Below are positions 44,626 through 55,058 of a stretch of DNA of 64,000 nt, piece after piece. Position 1 is the first letter of the stretch. Every line of letters starts with the position of its first letter. Below the pieces are notes generated by a model that ran no database searches, had not been told where the DNA came from, and worked only from the letters and a program-made list of their open reading frames with translations. Both the position numbers and the translations under genes were made by a program. Source of the DNA: Riptortus pedestris (lineage: Eukaryota > Arthropoda > Insecta > Hemiptera > Alydidae); NCBI GenBank assembly GCA_019009955.1, contig CM032229.1:6195001-6259000 (forward strand). Reading direction: 5' to 3'.

Positions 44626-45415
44626 TTTCGAAATTTTTCTTCAAATGTCCATCGATCCTACCTAGTAGATGACGAAAATGAGGTCCGTTTAAAACTGTAT
44701 CTATATATATATATATTTGTCTGTTACCGCTCTAGCGGTCACAATGTTTGTTTGATCGTTATCAAACTCAATATTTAGTCGTTTTATGCAAATAGAATGA
44801 TCAGGTTCGTTTTTGGTTGAAAACGGACAAAGTAGAGGGGGGGGGAATTTGAAAATTCGAAATATCCCAGTAACTATAAGTCGTATCGAAAAAGTGTATA
44901 GAATGAATCTTATTGAAAATTAACTGCACTATAAATATTGTAATATACATTTATTCCCTATCTTGAATATTAACCGAGATATTTGCATTTTTCAGTTTTC
45001 AGCCAGTAAACCCTCACTTCAACTCGTGTTATACGAGATAGATGCAAATATGTTCATATGACCTCCCCCCCCCCCCGTCTTAAACTCTTGGACTACTAAA
45101 ATTTGATTGATTGAGATAAAAATTATTCTCATTCATTATAAATTACAGTACTAGATATAGTACATAGTTTTCAATAAAATGAATATGTTATATTCAGATA
45201 TGTTTCATTGTCTTTATTTCCGCTGAGCCGTTGGCAGACCTATTTGTTTACATTTGAGACGCTACCCGCCGGCAGGGGAAAGATTTCTTATTACCGTTTG
45301 TATTTATTCACTTAATATTCATGGTGGTGTTGTGTTAGCAGTATGTAGGTTTATCTATTATTAAACTTCGCGAGGGAAATCTGCATAGTTTACGCAGTCC
45401 CTGCGTGACGGACCT
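44626..45415 (+). mobile_element. AGCAGATTTCCC-family element joined head-to-tail to the preceding one
   Basis: Directly after the B-end at 44625 the sequence enters the A-half (TTTCGAAATTTTTCTTCAAA) without an A-terminus. A short (TA)n follows at ~44700-44716, then the full body with second-subfamily tail. The B-end is at 45371-45415 (GGGAAATCTGCATAGTTTAC, GCAGTCCCTGCGTGACGGAC). Confidence 0.75.
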
Positions 45416-46087
45416 TTTTTTTACTAAAAGCCGAAGTTTCCCTATTTGATAGTAGGGGAGTCATACTGACTCAGACTATCAGTAAATGAATTGTGAGGTG
45501 TTAGGCGCGGACTGATTCAACAGCTTAATAGAGTCGAGAGTTGGCCATCAGAGATAAGGTAGCAAGTGCTGTTATCAAAGGTATAGTTATCAGTTAGTGG
45601 CAGATATCGGGGGAGCAGGTGGACTGCAATGAGGGTCTACCATAGGAACACCGCCATATTTGCAGGAATCTTTACATTGGTATGTTTACTAAACACATAT
45701 AGTTATCATTATATAATGTACACTATGTTTACATTAACTTTTTTATTTTGGGCATATTTTTTGGTACGACGTCTTAAAGATTAAATTGTCAACCTTATCT
45801 TATCTCGGGTATATTTGAAAAAGTTTACACCCGTTGCAATTTCATGGCTGCTCACACAATTTGTGGCACATGATTTGTACTTCTGTAGCAGAATTTGTAG
45901 ATTTATCGTCCAATATGCTATAAAATACACTGAATATAATCAAAAACATCAGCTACAATAGTGAGTATGAAGTCGCAAAACTATTTTGACTGGGTTTAGT
46001 TCTTTGGAATCAGCTCTGAGACTTTATTCATGAAGAGAATGTTCAATTTTCTGCAGAAACGACCATTGACCCAACCAAGCAGATGAA
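45416..46087. other. Unassigned stretch, no gene seen
   Basis: No repeat block, motif or long open frame recognised. Confidence 0.4.
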
Positions 46088-46682
46088 GAAAAGTGCGTCA
46101 CGCAGGGGCTGCGTAAACTAAGCAGATTTCCCTCTTGTGTCTAAGACATACTAGTGTTCTCATTGCCTATTCTGACTGAAATCGTGAAAGTTCGAATTAC
46201 TTTCTCTTCGACACGAAAAAATGCATAGAAGAAAACGTGTAGAGCATAAATAGTTTAACAACATTGGGGTTCTATAACTTTTACGATCCGACTCAAAATC
46301 ACAGAGATATTTTGAATTTTCGAATCCCTCTCAAACCCCCCTCCCCTATTCCGTTTTCAATCAATAATATGATCTTTAGTGTTGACTGAAACGGTTAAAA
46401 CACCAGAGTATGGTGTAGATCAAATGAACATTTTTGAGACAAGAACATAAACTCTTAATTGAGGACGTCATCATACAACGAATTCGCATGTGTCTCGCAC
46501 AATAGAGGTCTCTTGAACAGAATATTTGGCATTGAAGTGAGTGTATATTTGAACGGACTTCAGTTTCGTTAGCCCCTGGGCAGGATCGATGAACATTGGA
46601 GGAAATATTCGACAATCGTGCCAAACCAACCAAAACCCAAACCAACCAAAATAGCTGATTTCCCTTAAAGAAAATATGCTAA
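46088..46682 (-). mobile_element. AGCAGATTTCCC-family element, minus, internally deleted
   Basis: B-end AGAAAAGTGCGTCACGCAGG then GGCTGCGTAAACTAAGCAGA at the left and A-end ATAGCTGATTTCCCTTAAAG, AAAATATGCTAA at the right. The middle third, including the (TA)n, is missing. Confidence 0.75.
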
Positions 46683-46980
46683 AAACTACTCAATTATAAT
46701 GTACTTATATCTTTGCATATATCGAAAAAACGATATTTAAAATATACATTTCAGTATGAACAGTTGTTTGTAATACGCGATTCAATGTGTTTACTTCCAA
46801 ATTCTTCATTCTTTTCAGGTACTACATAAGGAGAATCCTTTGATAGAATTTTATCACACTTTTTCTACTAATGCTATGATTATGCACCTGTTGCATATTG
46901 ATTGAAAATGATAAATATTTGATCAAATGAAGGACTACAAATTAGCCATTCCATGATTCACCTGTAAAAAAAGATAACAT

Positions 46981-47165
46981 GTGTTTATTATTAATGTCCA
47001 CTTTGTGCTACTAAGTCTAATTGGGAGGGGTAGTCTATAGGCATATCTATCTATAGGTCACCACCCTTTCCTGCCTAGAGGGGGAGTAAGGATTTTATTT
47101 AATGTGTTCATCACTAAATAAACTCTTATTGCCCAGGCGGGAATCCAACTCGCGACTCTAGAAAA
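46981..47165 (-). mobile_element. tRNA-like SINE, minus
   Basis: Tail TTTATTATTAATGTCCACTT at the left, then the reversed SINE body (TTGCCCAGGCGGGAATCCAA, CTCGCGACTCTAG), including the reversed B box. Same family as 43697-43880. 46683-46980 shows no gene. Confidence 0.78.
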
Positions 47166-47649
47166 AAAAGAATAATTACTGTATAAAATGTACGGGTTTT
47201 CCTAACTGCTTAAGTGATCCATTCTTTATATTTTGACGGGAAATCATTTTTATTTGAATACACCAATCAAATGAAACAGGTTTTCTAATTATGAATTCTT
47301 CAATATCCAGCCAATTACAACGAAGGTCATTACTAGTGAATCACTGAATAGAAAGGACGTCTTCGGTGTATGATGAAAGTGAATCTATTATATTCACAGA
47401 TTAAATTAGTCAATGCTCAATATTTCCACGGGATACAATTTTTCATTTCAGCCCTACGACTATGGGTCACGGCCAGCGTGTGCAAGAATGTGTAAGTGAC
47501 TGGCTTCTTATTGCAGGAGAAATGCATAATATAAGTTGAGATGACAGCATCATCGTGCTGTTACAGCAAGAGGAAACTGTGCTTCATTTATGAAAGACCT
47601 GCGTGACATTGGACTGTAGATAGAAGAATGAAGACTATTTTCTCCTCTT

Positions 47650-47780
47650 ATCTGCGCAGGGCGGAGGAATGGTAACGTGATCTGCGCAGGGCAGAAGAAT
47701 GGTAAGATGATCTGCGCAGGACAGAAAAATGGTAAGATGATCAGCGCAGGGCAGAGGAATAGTAAGATGTTCTGAGTAGG
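47650..47780. repeat. 30-bp tandem repeat, about 4.3 copies
   Basis: The unit ATCTGCGCAGGGCAGAGGAA then TGGTAAGATG recurs every 30 bases with few changes. It produces an antisense frame with a CADHLTI repeat, which I treat as a by-product. It sits directly before the DUF7869-like relic. Confidence 0.88.
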
Positions 47781-47795
47781 GAGAGTCTGCCCCTG

Positions 47796-48579
47796 ATGGA
47801 GAGTCTAGAACTTGAGAAATGTAGGTTTCTCCTACAAGAGTGCACACAACAAGAAGTATCCCGAGAACCTCAATCAAGATGGGACTCTCAAAAATACCTT
47901 TTTTCTGATGGTACCTGCGGACAGAATCGAAATCACACCATGATCAGATTCTGCCTTGCTCTTACAGATACAGGACGTTTTGAACAAATTTTCCATTACT
48001 TTCCGGTTCGAGAGCATTCATATCTTCCAAACGATCGAGATTTTGGTACTATGAAGAGGATGATACGTAAACATGATCGGATATACACACCTGATGAATG
48101 TGAAGAATTTTGAGCTCAGTCCAGTAACAACTTTCACATCACCAAGCTACTCACCAGTGACATAAAAGAGTTTGATGGTTGGTGGAAGGAATATCACACA
48201 AAAAACCCACTAGCCAGAGAATGCCGAGGGAGGAATGTGCCAAAAGAAGCAAAATTCAAGTTTGCTCCCAGCCGATATAAAGAGTTCGCTATAACTCTGA
48301 AGAAAAGGGGGTAATCACAGCATACATTGTCATTGAAGGATTAAAAAAGCACAGCTATCAGCTGCTGAGACCTGCTTTCCGTAACGTCGATATTGATTTT
48401 CTATCAAGTATTGCAGCTTACCCATCAGGGAAAGTTCCAATCAACATAAAGAAAATGGAAGACATCCAGAAAATGATATGAACAATCATGAAATCTTCAA
48501 AGTATTTTATGGTGAACTATTTATCTGGCCAACCACTGAACATGACAATGATACTATCGTCGAGAATGATCTATTTTAA
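47796..48579 (+). pseudogene. Relic of a DUF7869-like, mobile-element-borne protein
   Basis: The frame from 47796 reads SRWDSQKYLFSDGTCGQNRN, FCLALTDTGRFEQIFHYFPV, REHSYLPNDRDFG. A TGA follows at 48111-48113, and the same frame continues (DIKEFDGWWKEYHTKNPLAR). Frame changes near 48311 and 48480 then lead to AAYPSGKVPINIKK and HEIFKVFYGELF, ending at TAA 48577-48579. The series LFSD...CGQN, FPVRGHS..PNDRDFG, YPSG..PI and FY..L is what I know from insect repeat proteins annotated with DUF7869. One stop and two frameshifts mark it as dead. The 5' part is missing. The function of the family is unknown. Confidence 0.65.
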
Positions 48580-49159
48580 GAGCGTTTCAGTTTGTAATAT
48601 TCCTGTCTTATGACTTTGCAATACTGTAACTTCATTTCTCATGTAATATGGAAAAATATACATTTGTAAATTTGTTGTGAAATTAATTAAAATTAATATT
48701 ATTAACTAAAATCGTAACAAAATTAATAACAAATACTAACTTTTATCGAATGGTTATCTTTTTCCAAGTTTCCTACTGTCTGTAAATACAGTTGAGTGCA
48801 GAAACAATATTAGTCAAAATAATAGTTTTAATTCTCCTGAGCCTAATCTATGTGGAAATTAGGTAATTTTTTTATAACAGCAACATAAAAGCATGCTATG
48901 ACAAAGGAAAGAAAAGGTCTCAAATATTTTAAAATTTGGAGGAGATATTACGTTTTTTCTCCCTCCTGAAAAATTTGTGACTTACGTTGTTTCTGCACCC
49001 ACCGATTCAATTTCAGTCATTATGGAACGGAATGTATACAATAGGTGGAAACTGCTGGGAGTGAAGGACAATCAATATAGGGATGAAAGGGAACTGGGCT
49101 AATCCTTCACAAGGTTTTATTACAAAGCAGAGCTGCTATCTGTGGTTCATTTCGCCATT
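48580..49159. other. Unassigned AT-rich stretch, no gene seen
   Basis: No motif or repeat block recognised. Confidence 0.4.
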
Positions 49160-49279
49160 TTAGCAAATTTCCCTTAAGGGAAATCAGCTATTGAGGCCGT
49201 ACTCATGACTCGAGTTTCGAAAAATTTACTCAAATGTCCATCGATCCTATCCAGGAGATGACGAAAATGAGGTCCGTTC

Positions 49280-49333
<54 letters not shown>

Positions 49334-49732
49334 CAGTTAACGCTCTAGTGGTCGCAATTTTTGTTTGATCGTTACGAAACTCGATATGAAAATTCACAAT
49401 ATCTCCGTTATTATGCGTCGGATCGAAAAATTGTATAGAATCAATCTTATGGCAAATTAAATTTACTATAAATATGGCTCTATACACTTATTCTGTATCG
49501 TGAATATTAACCGAGATATTTGCATTTGTATTCTGTGTGTCGTCGGCAGGAGTCGGCTATGTTCGGGAATTTCCGCCGAGAGCTCTGGCGGCCGTTTCCA
49601 TAACTATTCGTCCCTCTTGAATAGGTTTAGAAATACCTTACTACTACAGGTGTTATTGGGCAGATTTATCTACTGGAAAACGCCACGTGGGAAATCTGCT
49701 TAGTTTACGCAGCCCCTGCGTCACGGACTTTT
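49160..49732 (+). mobile_element. Full-length AGCAGATTTCCC-family element, plus, compact
   Basis: A-end TTAGCAAATTTCCCTTAAGG then GAAATCAGCTATTGAGGCCG. (TA)n at ~49287-49330, then CTAGTGGTCGCAATTTTTGT. The GCCGAGAGCTCTGGCGGCC block lies near 49580, and a good B-end at 49685-49732 (GTGGGAAATCTGCTTAGTTT, ACGCAGCCCCTGCGTCACGG). About 570 bases, with both termini well preserved. Confidence 0.82.
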
Positions 49733-49761
49733 TAAAGCAGCTAAGCTTTCACATAAAAACG

Positions 49762-50110
49762 TCTGGCACGCAGATGATGCGTAAACTAAGCAGATTTCCC
49801 TTAAAGTGACGTTTTACAATAGATACATCTGGTAACACGACACCCCCGTGAATATTAAGTGATTAAATACAAACGGTACCACAACCACTAAATAGCCACC
49901 ACAATAAAAAGCGCCTGAACTGTAAACAAACAGGTCAATCAACCTCTTTGAGCTGAATAGATTTATAGAAATATTCTTCATCGGAAAGAAAAACAATTAC
50001 AAATATATCTGTATAAAACATATTAATTTGATTGATAACTATTTTCTATATCAAATACTGTAATTTATAATGCATCAAAATCTCAATCACACAAATTTTA
50101 GTTATCCAAA
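49762..50110 (-). repeat. AGCAGATTTCCC-family fragment (second subfamily), minus
   Basis: B-end AACGTCTGGCACGCAGATGA then TGCGTAAACTAAGCAGATTT, only about 30 bases from the B-end of the preceding plus copy. The subfamily block CGTGAATATTAAGTGATTAA..GTAAACAAACAGG follows. 50111-50513 shows no gene. Confidence 0.7.
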
Positions 50111-50513
50111 TTATCAATCAAAGTAAAATGTATTGATGTTCGAAGACAATTTTCAAAAATTGGTACTTGAGTTTAACTCCATTAGGCGATTTAAGTAAAA
50201 ATTGGTAAAAGAAATTTACTCGTAAGTTTCGCTTCGTAAGTTATAAGTATGTGAGTCATCTGTTGTCTACAGAAGTGCAGGAGACCTTGATTAGTCGCGT
50301 AGCGCAGTCTATTGGATCTGCTATCGCAAATGCTGTTTTTCGACAGGCTATTGAAACAAATATCGTATTGGGTTTTATCAGAAGGTACTAGTTGCTAAGT
50401 CGACAGATATCTTTGAATAAGCTGCCCTGACAGCCATCCAAAATGTGTATATTGGAAAAGAAGGTTAATGACGCTGAGAAATTTAGATGGGCACATCTAG
50501 GGGTGATCATTTC

Positions 50514-51395
50514 ATCAGGATCAAGTTCGTTAATGGCTGAAATCGGACCAGTAGGAGGAGAGTTAATAGGGGGGATTTTCGAAAATTCGAAATATCTCCA
50601 TTACTATTCGTCGAATCGAAAACTTGTATAGAACCAATCATATTGCAAATTAAATGTACTGTTGCGAGAATTGAATGAGTGGGCGAATACACAAAGAGAG
50701 AGAGAGCCGCGTGAGGGGATGAACAAAGACTAGGGACCTTCCAGGAAGAACTGGAACCTTCTATGCCTAGACACTTTTACAAGCATTTAAAAGGGACTCT
50801 CACAGTACCCCTCAGTTCAGCGGTTGCTCGACGGTCTTCGGGGGATGTTCAGCAAGACTTAGTGCAGTGCGGTAAAGTGTTGTGCCGTGTCTGTAACAGT
50901 TTATGGCGTGTTTAAGACAGTACAGTGCCGTCGTTTTATGTAAAGTTCAGTGACCGCGAGTGAATTATTGGACTGTGTAACCTGAAGAACAGTTACACTA
51001 TCAGTGTAATTCTGTGAGTAGTAATAATTAACCAAGAGTATTGTACATTGAGAAATAAATCGTGCAGTGTTAAACTGTGAAACTTGTGTGTGTGTTTATT
51101 TTTGCAATCCAAGCGAACTCTTATTAACAACGTTTTATTAGTGGTTTTGTAATAAAAACGTAACAGTACTATAAATATTGCTATATAAATTAATTCTCTA
51201 TCTCCAATATTAACCGAGACATTTGCATTTTTATTAAGTGTGTACGGATAACGGACGAGATGAGATTGGCTAAGGTCGGTTCTGTTAGTTCGGCCATTCC
51301 CGTAACTATTCAACTCTCCTATGGAGATTTCTCTATTGTATAACTTCGCCAGGGAAATATGCTTAGTTTACGCATCCCCTGAGTGACGGACTTTT
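50514..51395 (+). mobile_element. AGCAGATTTCCC-family element split by a solo LTR
   Basis: Starts AGGATCAAGTTCGTTAATGG (A-half absent). It is interrupted at 50660-51165, resumes with ATAAATATTGCTATATAAAT and ends in a B-end at ~51350-51395 (CGCATCCCCTGAGTGACGGA). Confidence 0.78.
50660..51165. mobile_element. Solo LTR with 4-bp target duplication
   Basis: The insert starts TGTTGCGAGAATTGAATGAG and ends TTGTAATAAAAACGTAACA, giving the TG...CA rule and TGTT/AACA short inverted ends. GTAC flanks it on both sides (50656-50659 and 51166-51169). Removing the insert plus one GTAC restores the family block AAATGTACTATAAATATTG. An AATAAA lies near 51055, which favours plus orientation. The 506-base length and 4-bp duplication suit a gypsy-type LTR. 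No internal retroelement sequence is present. Confidence 0.85.
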
Positions 51396-52073
51396 TAGTA
51401 TTCGGCCTTCAGCATACACCCACTCCTCCTCATGTCATATTAACTGTTACTTCGTGAAACTAATCATTCTAAGTGATGATACTTATTCTGTGTGAGATAG
51501 ATAGATGGAAATACGTTGTGTGGTGACATCCATCATTTAACATTTTACGTTCTTAACTCGTAAATGTTTAGTTGATCTTATTGTCTTACCTCTCGGTGGA
51601 GACCGTCGTCACTGGCTGATGGTTGAGTACCGCTGGCAAGCGCTTTCGATGCGATGGCATCATCTTCAAGCCTGTCGATGGTTGTACTGAGTTGGTTGTC
51701 CGTCAGTCAGTGGGTTTATTTGATCTATACCGTACCCAATATTTAACCGTCTCAGTCAACACTCAAGATCATATTTGTTACTGGCTGAAATTGAACCTGA
51801 AATAGTGGGAGTTTAGAGGGGTGACTCGAAAATTCTAAATATCTTATGAGTCGGATGAAAAAATGTTATTAGGCCAATCTTGTTAAACTGCAGATGCTCT
51901 ACATTTGTTGTTCGATACATTTTTTCGTTACTCAAGTATATTATTCGTACTTTCTTCTCTTCGTTGGCTTTGTACATTGAAATAGGGAGTATGGAGTGAG
52001 AGATCAGTAGTGTGCTATCCCAACATATTGGAAATCTGCTTAGTTTACGCAGCTCTTGCGTGGCGGACTTCTA
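51396..52073 (+). mobile_element. Second AGCAGATTTCCC half-element with a 135-bp insert
   Basis: Family blocks run from ~51400 (CACCCACTCCTCCTCATGTC) to a B-end at ~52028-52073 (GGAAATCTGCTTAGTTTACG, CAGCTCTTGCGTGGCGGACT). At 51579-51713 a G+C-richer insert breaks the TTTGATCTATACC block. GTTTAGTTGATCT (51566-51578) and GTTTATTTGATCT (51714-51726) flank it as a probable 13-bp target duplication. Confidence 0.7.
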
Positions 52074-52708
52074 CGCAGTCCAACACTGGATATTGTGTTA
52101 CCCATGTTTTGAGTTTCAAACCATTTCGCTTATTATCTGGTCACAGTACTGGTTTATCTTGTGTTAACCACTCCATTCTGTCTCCTTATCCATTAATGAT
52201 ATTACATTTACGTCATAATGAAAAAAAAAACTACATAAAAAATCCGATCTTGGCTTATTATTTTTTTTTATATATATTAAAAAGACGAATCGTGACATGA
52301 TACTTTTTCAAGTCATTCAGTTCAGTTCCATTTCGGAATGAGAGATAGTAAGCTGAAAACTCGCGTTGACCTTTATTTTGCCACTCTATAAGTTGCCTCA
52401 AAAGTCTCATACAGTCTCGCGTTCGCGATTTATGATGTTCAAGTTTAATTGTCAAAAAAATCGGGGTTTCGCCAATATCTCGTTTCCTATAGATTTAATG
52501 CTATTTAAATTTTTACAAATATTGCAGAGAATAAAATTTCCCATAACTTTTCTATGTAACATTTTTTTATAAATCAAACCGTATTTGAGTTAGAGGGCGT
52601 TGAACTCGGAGCGCTTAGCTATCTTATCCGGTAGTCACATTATACAATATGCCGGATAAAGTCTATAAACCTTTAAAATATATATAGTTATAAATAATTG
52701 GCAATTTG
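52074..52708. other. Unassigned stretch, no gene seen
   Basis: GTTAGAGGGCGTTGAACTCG near 52590 looks like a repeat word, but no element could be delimited. Open frames of 60-96 codons show no motif. Confidence 0.35.
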
Positions 52709-53146
52709 TATTAATTATTACATTACATTTAGTAATATTTTTCATTAATCAAGTATATTCTTTTAATAACCCTCATCTGTTCGTGTAATTAAAAAACTGT
52801 TAACTGAAATTATAGACTTACTTTAATTATATTTCAATATATGCTAATTACATTTTAAGTTGAAAAAAATTGAAGTACATTTTCTTTAAAATGGATAAGC
52901 TTTCAAATGTTTTTCTTAAAAAGAAAAGAAGATTGTGTAAAAGGATATTTCCAATTAAAAGTATAATTAAAGTTTAATTCCTTTTTTTTTCATTAATTTA
53001 AATGTAATTGGTATATAATAATAGAATATAATTAAAAAATACTTTAAGTATATCTGTCAACAACCTTTGAACTACACGAAGTGCAATAAAATAAATATAC
53101 ATTTGATTAATAAAAAATATTACTAAATGTAATGTAATAATTAATA
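52709..53146. mobile_element. Foldback MITE with long terminal inverted repeats
   Basis: The left end TATTAATTATTACATTACAT then TTAGTAATATTTTT (from 52709) is repeated in reverse complement at the right (ending 53146). The match covers about 44 bases with one mismatch, then decays inward. The element is about 438 bases, very AT-rich and non-coding. TA (or TTAA) at both borders is the likely target duplication, but the palindromic sequence makes the limit ambiguous. Confidence 0.8.
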
Positions 53147-53222
53147 AAAAAAAGTCCGTCACGCAGGAGCTGCTTAAACTAAGCAGATTTCACATGTGCT
53201 GGTATAACACACTTGTGATCTC

Positions 53223-55058
53223 TTCTTTTTTTTCCTTACATCTGACTAAAGAAGAAAGACCAAAAGAAAAATCATGCGTAGAAGAAGGGCATGCGAAGAA
53301 TAATTAAGAAAAACGCACAAGCATGCAAAATAAAAACAAGTACCTCAAGTACACACGCATATACACGGGATATACACATACATACCGGGCTGTGATGTAG
53401 GATAGGATAAGGATTTTGGGTGAGGATTGCCTTTTTCTGTAATTTATTTATTATCATTTTAAGGCGGTTTTGTAGATAGGAGTCCGGGTGCTGGTTGTCT
53501 GAGGAGACGTGCTGAAGATGATCTGCGCAGGCTCACAGTCGATACTGATAGCTAGGCTAAAACTAAAGATAGTCGGAGAGTAAAAAGGAGAAAGGGTTAG
53601 TAGAGAGAGATAGGTGTGTTATTGTTTATGTGCCAGTGTTATGTGTTGTATTTTAGCAGACTGTATGTAGGAGTGTCGCCTTTTTTGTGTGAAAGGCTAT
53701 GGGAGACGAAAGAAGTCAAGGCCACTTTAACTCAATCAAATATATTTACAAAGAAATAAAATATAAAAAAGTTCATTCACAGCCGCACTTAGACTCCGGT
53801 TGTCACAGTCTATAGAAACGCACTAACCAAAACGTGGTACACTTTTCGAATACCGTAAGGAGACTGTATTAACCTCGTTAATATATAGCAACGAGATACT
53901 CGCGAACACATGACTAACCGGAAAGGTTATTTATCAAATTCGCGAAAATCTCGCCGCTACATGTGTCTATTGTTCCAGCAGGTCTACTAGTCTTGTAGTG
54001 AAGTTGGTCCTTGCCATCGTTCTGGTCGTACCGGTCTTGGGAAGTCGTCCAACAGTTGGTTGTCGGTGCTTTGAAGTCCGTCGTAGCGTCGTCTGATGAA
54101 AGAGGCGATTGTGGGTATGTTGAGAAGTTGGTGTAGTTCTGGTGCTTTGGTTTGTCTCAAGGATGTATTATATGTGATAGTTTTCAGGATAGAGTTTTGA
54201 AACTGCTGAAGCTGTGTAAGAGTAGACGGAAGAAGAAATCGAGAGAGGTGTGTTCCATATGTTAGTATGGGACGTAAGACTCCAGTGTATATTAGTTTCT
54301 TCAGTCTGAGTATGTGACCAAGGGAGCGGGCTGACCTGCTTTAGCTTCCTTGTGGAGTGTGTTCCGAATGTGAGGTGTTTCCCTAACTGGATTCCCAGGT
54401 AGTTGATCTATTCTGATAGTTTTATTGTTTTGTTTTGTATCCTAAAGCTACCTGAGCGTTTCGCGGATCCGTTTCTCTTTCCGAAGGTGAAGAGTAGCGC
54501 GTCTGTCTTTGTCGGGTTTACTGTGAAGTTTATGTCATTCAGTCCTTTTGTCTCGTCTCGCTCTCTCGGCGAGTGTGGGTGGGTGTTCGTGTGATATGGA
54601 TGTGCTGTATATCGTCGGCATAGGCGGCTATTTTTGCATGTGTGTATTGTTTGCCGACGATATGTCCTGTGTATATGTTGAACAGTATAGGTGCAAGCAC
54701 TGACCCTTGAGGCACGCCGCAAGGGACAGGCTGTGGGCGCGAGAGGCTTGTTCCTACCCTAACAGTCATAGTTCGTCCGTCTAAGAAGGAGTGTATGATG
54801 TTATAGAGTTCTGGGCATCTGTTTGTTCTGAGTTTAGTGAGCAGTGTTTTATGTGAGACAGAGTCGAAAGCTTTAGTGCAGTCGATGGAGATGAGTGCTG
54901 TGGTACGGTTTGTGTTCATGTTAGTGATGTGTGATTGGAGCCTTACTAACTGGTGTTCGGAGCTGCGTCGTGCGCGGAAACCAAACTGCTTGGCAGGGAT
55001 TAAGCTCTCTTCTGCACAGTATTCATTAAGGTAGTTAGTTTTTTGTAACTCTCTCAAT
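53223..55058 (-). mobile_element. 5'-truncated jockey-like LINE (reverse transcriptase), inserted in the repeat
   Basis: On the minus strand 55058-54540 encodes the RT fingers and palm: KQFGFRARRSSEHQL, ISIDCTKAFDSVSHKTLLTK, VPCGVPQGSVLAPILFNIYT, AAYADD. The D of CTKAFD and the DD of YADD are catalytic metal ligands. After a frameshift the thumb region follows (FTVNPTKTDALLFTFGK), then near 54300-53990 LKKLIYTGVLRPILTYGTHL and RRRYDGLQSTDNQLL. The 3' UTR runs to a T-rich left border at ~53223-53232, which is the poly(A) of a minus insertion. The N-terminal endonuclease half is absent, and frameshifts make it non-functional. Confidence 0.85.
53690..53961. mobile_element. Probable solo LTR inside the LINE 3' UTR
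   Basis: A 272-base segment begins TGAAAGGCTATGGGAGACGA and ends CTCGCCGCTACA, with TGTG on both sides (53686-53689 and 53962-53965). Read on the minus strand it begins TGTAGCGGCGAG and ends AGCCTTTCA, the usual TG...CA form. The minus orientation seems the likelier one. It contains a TATATATTAA-like block. There is no internal retroelement sequence. Confidence 0.65.

Noticed and set aside
47635..47877. Antisense frame with a repeated CADHLTI peptide
   Set aside because: It is a by-product of the 30-bp tandem repeat and lies opposite the DUF7869-like relic.
54837..55034. Plus-strand frame opposite the LINE
   Set aside because: It is antisense to the reverse transcriptase domain, which carries the real motifs.
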